Shown here: positions 39,879 to 51,778 of the stretch, one piece after another
Layout of the letters: each line of letters begins with the position of its first letter
Numbering within the stretch: the stretch's first letter is position 1
DNA from: Dictyostelium firmibasis
Lineage: Eukaryota > Evosea > Eumycetozoa > Dictyosteliales > Dictyosteliaceae
Assembly: GCA_036169595.1 (NCBI GenBank)
Contig: CM069767.1
Span: 823,501-887,500, forward strand
Reading direction: 5' to 3'
DNA length: 64,000 nucleotides
Position numbers and translations under genes: made by a program
The notes under the pieces: generated by a model
What the model saw: the letters and a program-made list of their open reading frames with translations, nothing else
Databases searched by the model: none
Told to the model about the DNA's origin: nothing

Positions 39879-39907
<29 letters not shown>
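39465..39907. other. Intergenic, promoter side of the CBM49-like gene
   Basis: The 39530-39680 part is the only complex piece. Otherwise poly(A) at 39690-39721 and poly(T) at 39881-39909. No gene signal. Confidence 0.5.
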
Positions 39908-39912
<5 letters not shown>

Positions 39913-42900
39913 GCCCACCACTAAAAACTTGATAATTCTGCGTATTATCATTATTATTTAAAATATTATTATTATTATTATCATTATTATTACTATTACT
40001 AGTATTATTATTATCATTATTATTATTATCATTATTATTATTATCACTATTATTATTATTAGTTATATTATTTAAATCATTAATAGAATTAGTTAATTCT
40101 TGTTGGTGTTGTTGTAATTGTTGTTGTTGTTTTAAAAGGGTACGATAGTTTTGATATTGTTCGGTTGTAATTGGATTTGTTAATTTTGATCTATTTAATT
40201 TATAAAGTTGGAGGAGTGTAGGGAAAACGCCTTTACGAGAGATATTATGTTTGAAGGAATCCAAAGAGATGATTGGTACTACATCTCTAGCGCCCCACAA
40301 TGGCACCAAATCACGAATATCTTTAAATCTCTCACTAATTCCACCCATACTTTCAAAGGCATTTAAGATATCTTGATATTGTGGATGAGAGGCCAATATC
40401 CAAGCACAAAATTCAAAGAGTGTTGGAATTACTACGCCACAACCGGTTCTTCTTGGTCTATGTCTATAGCTATAGATATAAGAGTTACTATGAGTGATTG
40501 TATTATTGTAGGTTTGATTATTCAATTGAAAATTGTAGAGTTGTTCCTCCTCCAATATCTCATCTCTTAGATCTTGTTCAGTTGATGATAGACCACCTGA
40601 TACGAATCTATAACCGAAATGAACACGATGAATCATCTTATGTTCAATCTCTGCTGGGTTATTACCCTTTTGAACTAGTATTGCCAAGAATATACAATTT
40701 GGTATGTAATAGTTGAGATAGAATATAAAAGAACCTATCTTTCCTTTCGACAATGCATTGATTCTCTTCTCTGCACCCATTTTAGTGAGATAACCATGAA
40801 AGTAGGGTAGTTTCGATTGTGTCGCTCCACAATTGATCCCAACCGATCCATTGTTTGGTGACAATGTTTGTGGCATATCGAGAAATTTATAAGACATTCC
40901 AAATAACTCACACTTTCTCTTCATCGTATCCTCTATCAATGCCATCAAGGTTCTTTCTGTATCTAAATGTATTAAATTGATACTATTTCTCTTTTTAAAT
41001 AATTGATTTGAAACATCTATAAAATCAATTGATTTATTATATCTAATTGCTTCTGATATTGCTACCAATCCATCTTTACCAATAAAATTATATGATAATG
41101 ATATATATTTTAATGTTCTTTTTTAATTTTTTTATAAAATGAAATTAGTAAAAATTTATAAATTATCACCCAACACCATCATTATAATTATCACTATCAA
41201 TATCAATATCAATATCACTATCACTATCACTATCACTATCATTATCACTATCACTATCACTATCACTATCACTATCACTATCACTATCACTATCACTATC
41301 ACTATCACTATCACTATCACTATCACTATCACTATCACTATCACTATCACTATCACTATCACTATCACTATCACTATCATTATCATTATCATTATCATTA
41401 CAACTATTATTATAATTATTACATACTTATTATATTTTAAAGCTTCAGCAATTAGTTTTGTACCATTATCAGATATTTGATTAACACTTAAATTTAAAAG
41501 TGTTAAAGATTTATTCTCTGTGATTAAACTTGCAATTGCTGCTGCATCTGAATCCAATAAATTTGGTATGAATGACATTCTTAAATAACCTTCATGACCA
41601 TTGATATATAATGATTTCGTATGTGTATTATTATGTAATCCTTGACATATTAATGATAAGGAGTTACCATTTAATGGTAAAATTTCTGGAGCTGTATATT
41701 CTTCATCTCCAAATCTATAGGTAAAAAAATAATAAATAAATAAACGAATGAATATTAATTATCTCCTTTGTTTTATTTATTATTGGATATATATACATTT
41801 TATGCTATTATTAATAATAAAAATGACTTACTTAACTCTTGTTCTTTTTTGACAATGATCAGAACTCTCATTTGTATTTTCACCTATTATACAAAGACTC
41901 CAACTTAATTCGGTAAAAGTGGGATCGTTAGAAGAAACTCTTTCTACAATTCTACCCACGACTTCAGCGTTGGTTCTTGCATTTGAATGTTTTGCAATAT
42001 TTTTAGTGGTTTGTGACACTTGAATTGGTAGTTTAAGATAATCGCAATCCTCAACCAATTTTTGAAGTGACCAAAATCTATCGGTCGTTGAATTTTGTTT
42101 CAATGAATATCCTGGACATAACCCATAAATTAAATTATGCCCAATTTCATTACCACTTTTCATCCATGACATTGCATAACTACCTGCTTGTGAACTAGGT
42201 CTAATTAAAAATGATCCCTAATAAACCATCATCGTTATTATGATTATAATTATAATTATGATTATGATTATGATTATGATTATGATTATGATTATGATTA
42301 TGATTATGATTATGATTATGATTATGATTATGATTATGATTATGATTATGATTATGATTATGATTATGATGTTCCCAATATTTAAAATAAAAAAAAAAAT
42401 AAAAAAATAATGAAATAATGAATAATAAATAATTATAAGTTAATATCCAAAAAAATAAAAAGATTAAAATTGAAATGATCTCTTATATGTGTAATATATG
42501 TACAAAGAAGAAAAACTTACAGTTGGTCTGTTATGTAATAAAGTGATTGCAACATCTCTAGTTGCTTCTTTATGAAACCATGGTTGATCTAAATCTTCTG
42601 ATTTCATATTGAAATCAACTCTACCTAATCCATGATTATTAAATGATAGTTTATTATTTAAATATACTTTTGCCATTGAATAGTTATCCTCTTGTTTAGT
42701 TCCTAATTGTTCCCATTAAAAAATAAAAATAAAAATAAAAATAAAAATAAAAATAAAAATAAAAATAAAAATATAAAAAAAAAAAGGTGAGTAAAATGAA
42801 AAAATTATAAACCAATATAAAAATGTCGTTATATCATCAATAATATCAATGTCAATTAAATTTTTTTTTTTCAATTTTGAATCATTTTACTTACTTGTAA

Positions 42901-43264
42901 CTATATCGTTATTGCCGAACCCATTCATATTACCATGGTGGTTATGAGTGAGATGTTGAGTTCCATTAAAGAATGATAAACTAGAACCTGTACTATTGTG
43001 TAAAGGGTTGATTAATGATGTTGGAGATGAGCCAACTAAATTGTGAGTAGATGGTGTTGACGTTGATAAAATACTATGACTACGACTATTGTTATTATTT
43101 ATACTATTTATATTATTAATATTATTTGTATTATTATTATTATTATTATTATTACTTCTATTATTTGTATTATTATTAAGTGAAATATCAGTAATGGTTA
43201 ATGTGTCAATTGATAATGTCACATTACCATTACTACTATTTTTGATATCATTTTTTGATTCCAT
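39908..43264 (-). CDS. lrrB: SH2 and leucine-rich-repeat protein (probable LrrB)
   Basis: Five exons: 43264..42895, 42702..42521, 42217..41832, 41714..41427 and 41117..39908. All junctions keep phase, giving 811 aa. Residues 1-160 are Asn/Ser-rich with a [11 protein letters not shown] stretch. A canonical SH2 domain follows ([15 protein letters not shown] ... [18 protein letters not shown], about 165-255), with the phosphotyrosine-binding Arg at about 190. RanGAP-type leucine-rich repeats ([48 protein letters not shown]) lie at about 330-440. A second SH2-like segment is at about 513-580 but lacks that Arg. The C-terminus is Gln/Asn-rich. The symbol comes from the known Dictyostelium SH2-LRR protein LrrB and should be confirmed. 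Confidence 0.85.
41197..41400. repeat. (TATCAC)n hexanucleotide array in lrrB intron 4
   Basis: About 30 units of TATCAC (GTGATA on the gene strand), with TATCAA and TATCAT variants at the ends, within intron 41426..41118. Confidence 0.95.
42238..42372. repeat. (ATTATG)n hexanucleotide array in lrrB intron 2
   Basis: About 20 units of ATTATG (CATAAT on the gene strand) within intron 42520..42218. Confidence 0.95.
42718..42772. repeat. (AAAAAT)n run in lrrB intron 1
   Basis: About nine AAAAAT units just upstream, on the gene strand, of the exon 2 acceptor at 42703-42704. Confidence 0.9.
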
Positions 43265-44177
43265 TTTTAAATTATAATTACAACAATAATTTTTTGATTT
43301 TATTTGTTTTTTTTTTTTTTTTTCAGATACTATATCATAATAAAAAAGATTATGTTTGTGTGTTTTTTTTTTTTTTTGAAAAAGAGAAAAGAGAAAAAAA
43401 AAGAATAGAAATAATTATTTGATGAATGAATAAAGTAATTATATAATAAATGTATTTATGTATTTATGTTTTTATTTGTATTTGTATTTTTTTTTTTCTT
43501 TTTTTTTTTATATTTTTATATATTAGGTATATTTGCAGAAAATTTTATAAAAAAAAAAAATAATAAAAAAATAAAAACAAAAAACAACAATAGTTAGGTT
43601 GTGTGTGAAGGGTGTGAGAAAATTTTTAGAATGAACCACACTTAATAATAAAATTATATTAAACTTAAAAAACCTAATTTTAATTATTTATTTTAAAAAA
43701 AAAATAATAAATAAAAAAATAAAAAAAAAAAAAATAAAATTTAAAAAAAAAACTATAAAAAAAAAAAAAAAAAAAATTAAAAATTAAAATTTTGATCAAA
43801 AACCGTTTTTTATTAGGTCAAAGTTTTTTTTTTTTTTTTTTTTATTTTTTGTTTAATGAAAAAAAAATTTAGATATTTGTTGTGAAAGGGAGGAACCCTC
43901 GCCAAAAGTGGGAACCTCAACTCTTTTAATTAATTAATTATTATAAAATTTTTTTTTAATAAATCAAGCAAGAATAAATTGAAACCTTTTTTTTATTTTA
44001 ATTGCTAAATAAAGATCACCATGGTCACATTAAAAAAGGTAATTCATTAATATGAAATTCCAATTAAAAATTGGTAATAACCTAACCAATAAGGGAGTTA
44101 GTTATTTTATATTGTTTCATTTAATTTTGGAGTTGAGTTATTTAGATAATGAAATTTGTTTATTATGTCAACAAATC

Positions 44178-44229
<52 letters not shown>

Positions 44230-44567
44230 ATATGAAATAAATTATAAAATATATGGATCTAATGGCTGTATAAATTTACACAATAAACTTTTATTTAAAT
44301 AAATAACACTTTCAAAACCCAAAAATCAAAAAAATATAATTTGATGAACTTCTCAATCACATTTTTTTTTTTTAATTTTATTTAATGAATTTTATTTTTT
44401 TTAATTTAATTTTTTTTTTTAAATTTTTTTTTCGCCATCAATTTTTTTTATGAAAATATCTAAAACTATTATTGAAAAAAAAAAAGGTTTGAATTTTTTT
44501 TTTTTTTTTTTTTTCTCTACTATCCCAATAATTGTAACATTAATATACATATAAAAAAAAAAAAACC
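43265..44567. promoter_or_regulatory. Divergent 1.3-kb region between lrrB and MICU1
   Basis: Contains a G-rich box (43596-43619, GGTTGTGTGTGAAGGGTGTGAG) about 335 bp upstream of lrrB, similar to G-box-binding-factor sites. It also has an isolated GC-rich hairpin at 43890-43918. A less A/T-biased patch at 43990-44170 has a good start context (ACCATGG at 44019) and a donor-like AAGGTAATTC, but no convincing exon could be built from it. A poly(A) of about 45 lies at 44177-44220. The rest is homopolymeric. Confidence 0.45.
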
Positions 44568-44678
44568 ATGTTTAGAAATTTAAATAAATTAGTTATCAAT
44601 AATACTAATAAAGTATTATTAACAAATGTTACCAATAGAAATACATTTTTAACAACATCAAAACAATATTTTAATAGA

Positions 44679-44720
<42 letters not shown>

Positions 44721-45982
44721 TGGCCAAAAAATTCAATTTTAATTGGCAGTGGAATTGCAATTACAGCATTAACAGTTGGAATTGTATCAGCAGAGGATGA
44801 AACTAAACTTAATTCACAAACATGGAGAGAAAGAATTATAAATAATTATCAAAATAGAATTAGGGAATACAGTACACCAGAAAAAATTTTCCAATGTTTT
44901 GCATCTGTTAAAAAAAATGGTTAGTAATTTTTTATTTTTTATTTTTTTATTTTTTATAATCAAATAATATTAATTGTAATGTATATACATTTTTATTTTA
45001 TTTTTTTTTATTTTTATTTATTTTCAAAATAATAGGTGAATCATTTATGACAGTTGAAGATTTTATAAGAGCAATTTTACCACATCAATTTAAATCAGGA
45101 TCAACTACTTCAACTAAATCTAAATCATTAAATATTAAAGATATTCCATATTCATTTAAGATAGCAGATGTTGATGGTGATGGATTAATTTCATTTGGAG
45201 AGTTTATGTTCTTTTCAACACTTTTATCTATTCCAGAGTCAAGTGTACCAATTGCATTCAAGATTATGGATGTTAATGGTGATGGATCAATTGATTCCAA
45301 TGAATTTAATTCTATTCTTAGAATTTTAACTAATCAATCACCATTCACCAAGAATAGTGTTGCAACTGCACCAAACACCAATTTCTCAAGTAAAGGTTTC
45401 AACTCACATTTATTTGGTAAAAAAGGTGATAAACGTTTAACATTGGATCAATTTCAAAAGTTTTTAGCACAACTACGTCGTGATGTCTTACAATTAGAAT
45501 TCAATTTCTACGATCCATCAGGAAAAGGACAAATCAGTCAAAGAGATTTCGGTCTTTTATTAATTTCCTATAGTAAATTAGGTCAATTAGAACATCACAT
45601 CAAAACATTATCAACATTACCAAACAAGATTGATGAAAATAACAAAGGTATCACTTTTGATCAATTCGTTTCCTTTAATAAACTTTTGGATAAATTATCA
45701 GATGTTGAACTTTCAATGGATCTCTACAAAGGTATCAATCAACCATTCACAAAGTCTCAATTTAAATATGTATCAAAGATCATTTGTGATGTAGATCCAC
45801 AACCTGAAGTCGTAAATACTGTCTATCATGTTTTCGATACCGACAAGAATGGTGATTTAGCTAAAGATGAATTCGTTGAAGTAATGGAAAGAAGAAAATA
45901 TAGAGGTCTTCAAAATGATCGTGATACTGGTATAATCTCAAAATTCAAAAAAGTTGTTAAAGTTTTAACTAGCCAAGATTAA
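44568..45982 (+). CDS. MICU1-type mitochondrial calcium uptake regulator
   Basis: EF-hand gatekeeper of the mitochondrial calcium uniporter, in the intermembrane space. Exons 44568..44919 and 45036..45982 (GTTAGT donor, ATAG acceptor, phase 1+2) give 432 aa. The N-terminus is a basic presequence with a poly-Asn run at about 39-51 and a hydrophobic segment (SILIGSGIAITALTVGIVS) at about 56-74. The MICU core TPEKIFQCFASVK is at about 104-116. Canonical EF loops are DVDGDGLISFGE at about 162-173, DVNGDGSIDSNE at about 196-207 and DTDKNGDLAKDE near 390-401. The family-typical VMERRKYRGL follows, then a basic end. Confidence 0.93.
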
Positions 45983-46142
45983 TAAAATAAATAATAATAA
46001 TAATAATTCGAAAAAAAAAGAAAAAAAAAAAAAAAAACCAATAAATCATAAATACTAATATATTTATTATTATTATTATTATATATTCTCAATAAAACTC
46101 CATAAAATAAATAAATAAATAAAGTTTGCTATATTATAAAAT

Positions 46143-46174
<32 letters not shown>

Positions 46175-46197
46175 CAATTTTATTATAATAAATATTT

Positions 46198-46667
46198 TTA
46201 TTTCTTTCTGACTAATTCATTTAAACTTCTTTCTGTATCTGTAATTTGGGCATCTATATATTTGCTTTGGTTCTATAAATAATGTAGATAGTTGTGTTAC
46301 AGTATGTATATATATGTATGTAAATGTGTATTGTTAGTAAAGTATGTATAAAAATGAAGAAAAAAAAAAAAAAAAAGTATAATTCTAGACATACAATTAA
46401 ACCTTTAACATCTTCTTCATCTTTTTGAACTTGTTGTTTTAATTCAACTTTTAAAGAACTCATTGGTGAGATAACAAACATTTTACCGATTGCTTTATAA
46501 GTTTTAGTTTCAGTTGGCAATGATTCCAACTCATTGATTGTAATTAAACATTTCTTTCTATCATTTTCTGCAATTTGAATACGTTGTTTAATTATATTTA
46601 AACTTCTACTTAATGTATATAATTTTTCACGTGTTTCAAAAAATGCTTGTTTATCTAAAATTTCCAT
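46198..46667 (-). CDS. pfdn1: Prefoldin subunit 1
   Basis: Beta-type prefoldin subunit that delivers actin and tubulin to the chaperonin CCT. Exons 46667..46395 (91 codons) and 46272..46198 (24 codons plus stop), phase 0, GTATGT donor and TATAG acceptor; 115 aa against 122 in human. Coiled-coil helices flank the central hairpin with the conserved YKAIGKMFVISPMSSLKVELKQQ (G-MF-L-P in the family). The second exon (NQSKYIDAQITDTERSLNEL) completes the C-terminal helix. It converges with MICU1, 215 bp between stops. Confidence 0.88.
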
Positions 46668-46741
46668 CTTCTTTTTTTATTATATATATATTTTTGAAAA
46701 CAAATTAAATTTCTTGAAAAAAAAAAAAAAAAAAAAAGGTG

Positions 46742-46776
<35 letters not shown>

Positions 46777-46887
46777 AAAAAAAAAAAAAAAACAAACTGT
46801 GTTGTGTTTTGATTACAATGAACAAATACATTTTTTTTTTTTTAAAATAAAAAAATATAAATATACAGAATTTAATCAAAAATTTAT

Positions 46888-47098
46888 TTATTTTGTTTCT
46901 TTTTTTGATTTTAATTTTTTACTTGTTTTTTTCTTTGAATTACTTGACATTTCTTTTAATAGAGTGGAAGCTGGACCTGCAAAACCTTGTTGTTCTGTTA
47001 AAGATTCTAATAAATTTTTTACAAGATTTAAGTTTAAATCAACTTTTTGATTTACTTTTGAATTTTCATTATCATTATCATCATCATCAGCGTATTCA

Positions 47099-47196
<98 letters not shown>

Positions 47197-49460
47197 TTTA
47201 TCAATATTGTTATTATTACTTTTTTCATTATTATTATTATCGTCATACTCTTTTGGTAATTTAGTAGCTTCCAATTCAAAAGAAGAGCCAATAGTTTTTA
47301 AATTTAATTCTTGATCCATTCTTTTCATGTATTGTTTAATGGTTGATTTCTTTAAAAATTCAACATATTGGAATTCTTTTTCATCTTCATCTTCATCATC
47401 TTCATTTTCATCTTCACCACCATCACTATTATAATCTTCATCATCATCTTCATCGCTATCATTATAATCATTATTATTTTCATCATTATTATTATCATCG
47501 TCATCATCATCATCATCATCATAATTACCAATATCTTGATATAATTCATCGTCGTAGTCATCACTATCATCACTATCTAAATTAGCTTGTAATATTTTAT
47601 TATCAGTAAAACCCTTTAATATATCCATGAATTTATTTGAATCAAATGAAATATTATCATTATTACCACTACCACTACCACTACCACCACCACTGCCAGT
47701 ACTAGAAATATTTTTATTTTTGGAATTACTTGATTTTCCACTAAATTCAACACCATCGAAAGAAGATAATTGGGAAAGCATTGATTTGAATTGATTTGAA
47801 AAATCATTTATTACATTTGAGTCTTCACTAACTTCTTTTTTACTTTGATTTTGTTGTTGTTGTTGTTGTTGTTTTTTTTGTTGTTTTTGATTATCCTTTT
47901 CAAACTCTGTAATTAAATCCTCAAATTTATCAGGGTTCTCTTCATTTAACCAATTATCTTCTGATTCAATTTTACCTTGGTCTGATTCTTGTATAATTTT
48001 TATCATTTCATCAACAGATTTTGAACTTGTAACTTGATCAATTAATTTATAAAGTGATGATTCTTTGATTTGCTCTTGTTTATTTTCATCGTTATCATGG
48101 TTGTTGTTGTCGTTGTTGTCGTTATCGCTGCTGTTAATATTATTATTTTTTAAGTATTGATTTTTTGCAATTAATAATTTCTCTTTATACAATTTTGAAC
48201 CAACTTTTTCATTATTGAAATAATTATTTGATTTTAATTGGTTTAATTGATTTAACCAGTTTAAATCATCATTAAATCTATATGTATTTGGAGATGAATT
48301 CCTCTTTGATCTATTGTAAACCATCTCTAAACCACATATGATTTTAACTCCTAATGATCTTGAATCATAAGTTGGATGTGATGGTTTTGGTAATTGTGGA
48401 TGAAAATTCTTTGGTGTATTCCATTGTTGAAGTTTTAACATTGCATAAAGACAACGAGTGAATCTAATATTAGTTGTTATTAATTGACCTATACTACCAT
48501 ATGAATCTCTTTCTCTACTCATTGGAAATCTTTTCATTGTAGTAATGGTTTTCATATCTTGTGAATCTCTATTATAAAATGTTGTTGTTATATCTGATAT
48601 TAATTGTGGGTATTGATTCAATAAATATCCAATTTCAATTGGTATTGCAGCCAATTTTATTTGATTTTGATCTTCTTTAAAATATTCACCATTATAAAAT
48701 CTAAATATATATTTTTTTTTCAAATAATTAATAAATAAAGATATATATATATATACATATTTTAAAAAGGAATATAAATTTACCTTTTTAATCTTTTTTT
48801 TAAAATTTCATTTATTTCATTTGAAACTTTTGTGTTAATATTTGGAAAATCTACAGTTGAGGAAGATAATATTGATAATGCAGTATTTGTATCCATTTTA
48901 TAAGGAATAGTATCTAATTGTGAAGGATCTGACGGTATTGGTATTATATGAATTTCACCCTGTTTTAAGTAAACTCTATTTTTGGAGTTTGTAGGTTTTA
49001 CCCATTTAGGTAATGCATGAGCTGTTTCAATCAATAAGAATTCACCATCATTATCTTTAATTGAAACAATTAGTGATGGGAACTTTTTAGTTAATTCTAA
49101 TAATATATAAACTATAAACCATTCATCATCAATTGATTCTTCAAACTTTGTATTGCCATAAAAATGGATTGGTAGTTGTTGTTTTATTTTATTATTATAA
49201 ACTTTTAAATTAAATGGTTCTTTTTGCCAAATATAATCTTTAATATAATTTAAAATTAAATATTCTTTAATTTCATTTAATCTATTTATTACTATAGTTG
49301 TGTTTTCATTACAATTTATTAATTGAGTATCAAATATTCTATATTTTACGAAATTAATTTCATCTTTAGGTTTATTATTTAAAATATCATCATTATTATA
49401 AAAGTCCGAAAAATTCTCCATTAATGGTGGAGCAGCTCCACTATTTTCAGCTTTGTTCAT
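46888..49460 (-). CDS. Ecdysoneless (ECD/SGT1) family protein
   Basis: Conserved eukaryotic factor linked to splicing (PRP8 complex) and cell-cycle control. Exons 49460..48784 and 48700..46888 (G|GTAAAT, TTTAG), phase 2+1, give 829 aa. The N-terminal ECD core has DTVxYRIF-like VKYRIFDTQ, YIWQKEPFNLKV, HFYGNTKFEESIDDEWFIVYILLELT, LIETAHALPKWVKP and GEIHIIPIP. Exon 2 opens with RFYNGEYFKEDQNQIKL and continues with the family-typical CLYAMLKLQQWNTPKNF. The second half has Asp/Glu-rich blocks, GSGGGSGSGSG, a poly-Asn run (about 47098-47195) and a basic KKKTSKKLKSKK end. Confidence 0.92.
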
Positions 49461-49754
49461 TGAAATTATTTGAAAAAAGAAAATAAAAAAAAAAAAAAAA
49501 AAAAAATTTAAAAAAAAAAAAGTTTTTTCGTGTTGGGTCTTTGTCTATTAAAATTTCTTCAAACATACTTTAATAAGGACCCTATTCCATTTTAATTTAA
49601 ATTTTAATTTTATTTAATTTAATTATTTTTTTTATTAAAAAAAATAAAAAATGTTTTGTGTTTAATTTTTTTTTTAAAAAAAAAAACATCAGCCAAATCT
49701 TTTGTGTCAATTCCACGTATATCATACATAATTTTTTATTTTTATTTTTTTTAA
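49461..49754. promoter_or_regulatory. Divergent promoter region ECD / karyogamy gene
   Basis: 294 bp between two divergently read genes. Complex patches at 49520-49590 and 49680-49735; otherwise A/T tracts. Confidence 0.4.
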
Positions 49755-51488
49755 ATGTTTAATAAAAATCAATATTATATTTTTATAAAATTATTATTAT
49801 TATTATGTATTATAAAAATTAATGGAGAAGCTACAAGATCATATTATCAATTTGAAATTGATAAAAAAATTAATGATAGAATTAATAGTGGTAGAGAAAG
49901 TTTAGAATTAATTAAAAAGAATTCAATATCAAATAGATGTTTAGAGGAATGTATGGATATATTATCAAATGGTTGTAAAGATATGGATGATTTATCAAAG
50001 AGTCGATTGGCAGTTAAATTAACAAATTGTCATTTGGCAAAGAGTGGTCATCAACAATATCCATGTAGATATGATATGTCAATACAAGATTGTACATCGA
50101 AAATGGATCAAATGTCATTTGTCACCTATACAAACTTTTACATTTCAACAGAGAATATATGTTACTATCTCTCACAAGAAATATTCCAACAACGTACTGA
50201 GCAGTCTATTAATAATCTAGTATCTAATACACAAAAAACTCAAACAGTAATCAGTTCATTACATTCCAAAGCAAATGACATCACTGAACAAGTTGATATA
50301 TCATTAAACAATCAAAAAAAGTTATTACAAAATCAAAAACAATTAATCGATGGTTTAGATAATAGTGTAATAGCAATAAATGATATTGAAAAGAAATCAA
50401 TTGAAATCGAACAATCAATAAAAATACAATCGAAACAACAAAAACAATTGATTGATTCCCATGATCAACTCTCCAAACACTATCATGATCAATCTAAACA
50501 ATCATTAGAGTTAATCAATGAAATTAAACACTCATCAGAAACAATGAATCAACAACAGAAGCAATCATTGGATAAACAAAATCATTTGATTCAATTACAA
50601 ACTCAGTCAATTCAATTCATTGAAACCATTGAACAAATTACTGATACTTCATTATCAAAGTTAAAACAATTAATAACCTTTCAAGATCATTTATTAGATG
50701 GTAATAAAATTATAATTACAATTTTAAATCAACTAAATTTACTTCAAAATTGGATCCTATCTGAAGTTATTGATTTTAAATCAATTTTTTTTTATATTTC
50801 AATTTTTATAGCTGTATGTACAAAAAAAAAATAAAAAAATAAAAAAATAAAAAAAAATACAAATAAAAAAATAATTATTAACAATAAAATATAAAAAACA
50901 AAAAAAAAGATATATTTAATATCTTCAACAAAAAGAACAAAATCAACAAGAGTCCCATTATTAATTGGATTAATAGTTGATATTTTTGTTGAAAGGTCAA
51001 TTTGTTCATTAGTTTTATCATCGTCATCAACATCAACATTATTTACTGTATTATCAATACTATTCAACATTCCAATAATAAAGTTTATAAGGGAAAATTA
51101 TTTATTATTCTTAAATTCAAACGCTACTTCCACCACTTCTACTATACCAATAAATGAATTTTCAAATCTTTTTTCAAATTTAAATATGGGTCAAGGTATA
51201 CCATCAAAAGAAAATATTTACCATATGATCAATAATATAAGATCAATTTTTATAGTTTATTCATTGATTATATTATTTTCATCATTTTGGTTCTATAAAG
51301 ATTATGAAAGAGAGAATCATCAAATGTTGGTTACAATTTTAAAAACAGTCAAAAAGAGCGAAAAAAAGTATAACAATTTAAAGAATTTACTTTACGAAAA
51401 AGGTTTACTCGATAAGAATGATAAAAAATCAAAAGATCATTCTTCTGTTGAAATTACTAAATTAATTGACCCTGTTGATAATAATTAA
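49755..51488 (+). CDS. Kar5/GEX1/Brambleberry-family nuclear-fusion membrane protein
   Basis: The family acts at the nuclear envelope during karyogamy. Exon 49755..50813 (353 codons) joins exon 50910..51488 at GCT|GTATGT ... AAG|ATA, phase 0, giving 545 aa. Signal peptide about 1-24. The Cys domain carries the family pattern RCLEECMDILSNGC (62-74), AVKLTNC (92), YPC (104), DC (113), YTNFY and ICYYLSQEIFQQRTEQSINNL (136 on). A long Gln/Ser coiled-coil region covers about 155-330. A first membrane segment crosses the intron and runs into the hallmark YLISSTKRTKSTR. Two further membrane segments follow (LLIGLIVDIFVE; SIFIVYSLIILFSSFWFY), then a Lys-rich tail. The second exon is needed to see the full family architecture. 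Confidence 0.88.
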
Positions 51489-51532
51489 GAATTACAATTA
51501 CAAATATCTTTTTTTTTTTTTTTTTTACATTT

Positions 51533-51661
51533 TCACAATACAAAATTTCCATGGGAAAATTCATCCATAACCACAGTGTTAGAGATTTAACTCAAATGTT
51601 ATAAAAAATTATGGAACAGATAGATCGTGATTATAGTATTTTAATTGAAAATAAAAAATAA
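51533..51661 (+). pseudogene. Short coding relic with one in-frame stop
   Basis: Frame from 51533 reads SQYKISMGKFIHNHSVRDLTQML, stop (TAA 51602-51604), then KIMEQIDRDYSILIENKK and TAA. The balanced amino-acid usage and G/C content stand out from the A/T background. No family is recognised. It could also be chance. Confidence 0.35.
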
Positions 51662-51778
51662 ATAAATATAATTTTAAAAAAATACACAGTAATATTAAAT
51701 AAAAAAATAATGTTTGATTTAGTAGTGAATGATAATTTAAAATTTATTTATTTTAATTTTTATTAAAGAATTATTATT

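Noticed and set aside
41197-41400. Possible telomere-like or centromeric repeat
   Set aside because: The unit TATCAC does not resemble the AG-rich Dictyostelium telomere repeat and it lies within an intron.
41139-41480. Ile-Thr and Val-Ile repeat open frames on both strands
   Set aside because: They arise from the intronic (TATCAC)n array; exon phases of lrrB bypass it.
42120-42128. AACCCATAA, an exact match to the upstream element of Dictyostelium small RNA genes
   Set aside because: It lies inside the coding SH2 exon of lrrB (antisense of LIYGLC). The sequence 60 bp downstream is also exon, so it is probably chance.
44019-44240. Possible small gene starting ACCATGG with a donor-like AAGGTAATTC, and a 62-codon frame with a poly-Lys end
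   Set aside because: No downstream exon extends the start beyond a few codons, and the second frame depends on a poly(A) tract.
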